Of a DNA stretch of 64,000 nt, positions 63,553 through 64,000 are shown piece by piece. The position numbers and the translations under genes were made by a program. Location: NCBI RefSeq assembly GCF_039541915.1, contig NZ_BAABHD010000081.1:62001-126000 (forward strand). Reading direction: 5' to 3'. The notes under the pieces were generated by a model. That model was given only the letters and a program-made list of their open reading frames with translations, was not told the origin of the DNA and did not search any database. The DNA comes from Nibrella saemangeumensis. GTDB lineage: Bacteria > Bacteroidota > Bacteroidia > Cytophagales > Spirosomataceae. The number at the start of each line of letters is the position of its first letter. Position 1 is the first letter of the stretch.

Positions 63553-64000
63553 TCAGAACTCCACGGCTGTCTTAAACTCGGATGTCAAATGGAATTTTAT
63601 ATCCGGGTTGTTGTCACGATTCATGCGCAGAACCCAGTCCGAATCTGCCAGAAAAACCGGGTTCTGATCTTTATCATAGGCAATCTGCATGCCTTTTAAC
63701 CGGATAAATTCGTTTAATTTTTTCTTATCATCCGAGGTAATCCAGCAGGCCCGGCTGATGTTCATCGGTACCCAACGGCATTTAGCACCGTACTCATGTT
63801 CCAGCCGGTATTGAATCACATCGAACTGGAGATCTCCCACCGTACCGACAATCTTCCGGTTACCCAGTGATAGGGTAAACAACTGAGCAACGCCCTCGTC
63901 GGTCAACTGCTGAATGCCCTTATCCAGTTGCTTGGCCTTCATGGGGTCGGTATTGATCAGTTCCTTAAAAATTTCGGGAGAGAAACTCGGGATGCCCTGA
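63553..64000 (-). CDS. prfC: Peptide chain release factor 3, C-terminal part (partial)
   Basis: The frame is open to the right edge of the window; the visible 148 residues are the C-terminal domain of RF3: FSPEIFKELINTDP, GKGIQQLTDEGVAQLF as DKGIQQLTDEGVAQLF, VGTVGDLQFDVIQYRLEHEY and ADSDWVLRM. RF3 is a GTPase that recycles RF1/RF2 after termination. The GTPase domain lies outside the window. Confidence 0.93.
   Translation of the reverse strand, partial: QGIPSFSPEIFKELINTDPMKAKQLDKGIQQLTDEGVAQLFTLSLGNRKIVGTVGDLQFDVIQYRLEHEYGAKCRWVPMNISRACWITSDDKKKLNEFIRLKGMQIAYDKDQNPVFLADSDWVLRMNRDNNPDIKFHLTSEFKTAVEF

Noticed and set aside
1..64000. CRISPR arrays, insertion sequences, prophage
   Set aside because: No regularly spaced direct repeats, transposase, integrase or terminal inverted repeats were seen.

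Overview
The window reads as the chromosome of a Bacteroidota bacterium, most likely a Cytophagales member of the Spirosoma type. The signs are a SusC/SusD pair, a hybrid two-component regulator with a periplasmic sugar sensor, several glycoside hydrolases, short perfect matches to the Bacteroidota -7 box TAnnTTTG, and many stress-type small proteins. There is no phage, transposon, CRISPR array, rRNA or tRNA. Genus-level placement is an inference from gene content.

Layout. 1-1360: a secreted esterase running off the left edge. 1903-10412: three tightly spaced genes on the + strand, a Ser/Thr kinase-ATPase-GAF-adenylate cyclase giant, a lipoxygenase with the complete iron-ligand set, and a catalase-related haem protein of the allene oxide synthase type. 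Together they look like a signal-controlled fatty-acid oxylipin operon, the most unusual thing in the window. 10434-31281: a GH2 enzyme, Nif3 and zinc-ribbon genes, a TPR protein, a DUF3298 lipoprotein, a LytS/LytR-type two-component pair, a GH78 rhamnosidase, a histidine phosphatase, a thioesterase with isochorismate synthase (menaquinone pathway), two small acidic proteins, a GH130 enzyme, an S9 peptidase and a beta-propeller protein.

31466-43240 (all minus strand) is a fructan utilisation locus: hybrid sensor-regulator, then sugar transporter, PfkB kinase, SusC, SusD and GH32 fructanase. The logic is outer-membrane capture by SusCD, cleavage by GH32, import by the MFS porter, phosphorylation by the kinase and control by a lipoprotein hybrid sensor with a sugar-binding domain.

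43403-60221 is rich in general-stress functions: OmpA/glycine-zipper lipoprotein, DUF2383 protein, glycogen debranching enzyme, DUF3891, PNPOx-like flavin protein, Cys-rich four-helix copper-binding protein, an lmo0937-like 53-residue membrane peptide and two YtxH proteins. Among them lie a hybrid histidine kinase, two stand-alone receivers and an NtrC-family sigma-54 activator. Five of the stress or envelope genes share a sigma-54-like YTGGYAY element 46-68 bp before the start and a TTCTACA-type half-site or dyad about 190-230 bp before it, suggesting one regulon.

60305-61190 is gene-poor and holds a well-structured candidate small RNA with its own terminator. An OmpR/HAMP-kinase pair follows, and the right edge holds the C-terminal end of release factor 3 (prfC).
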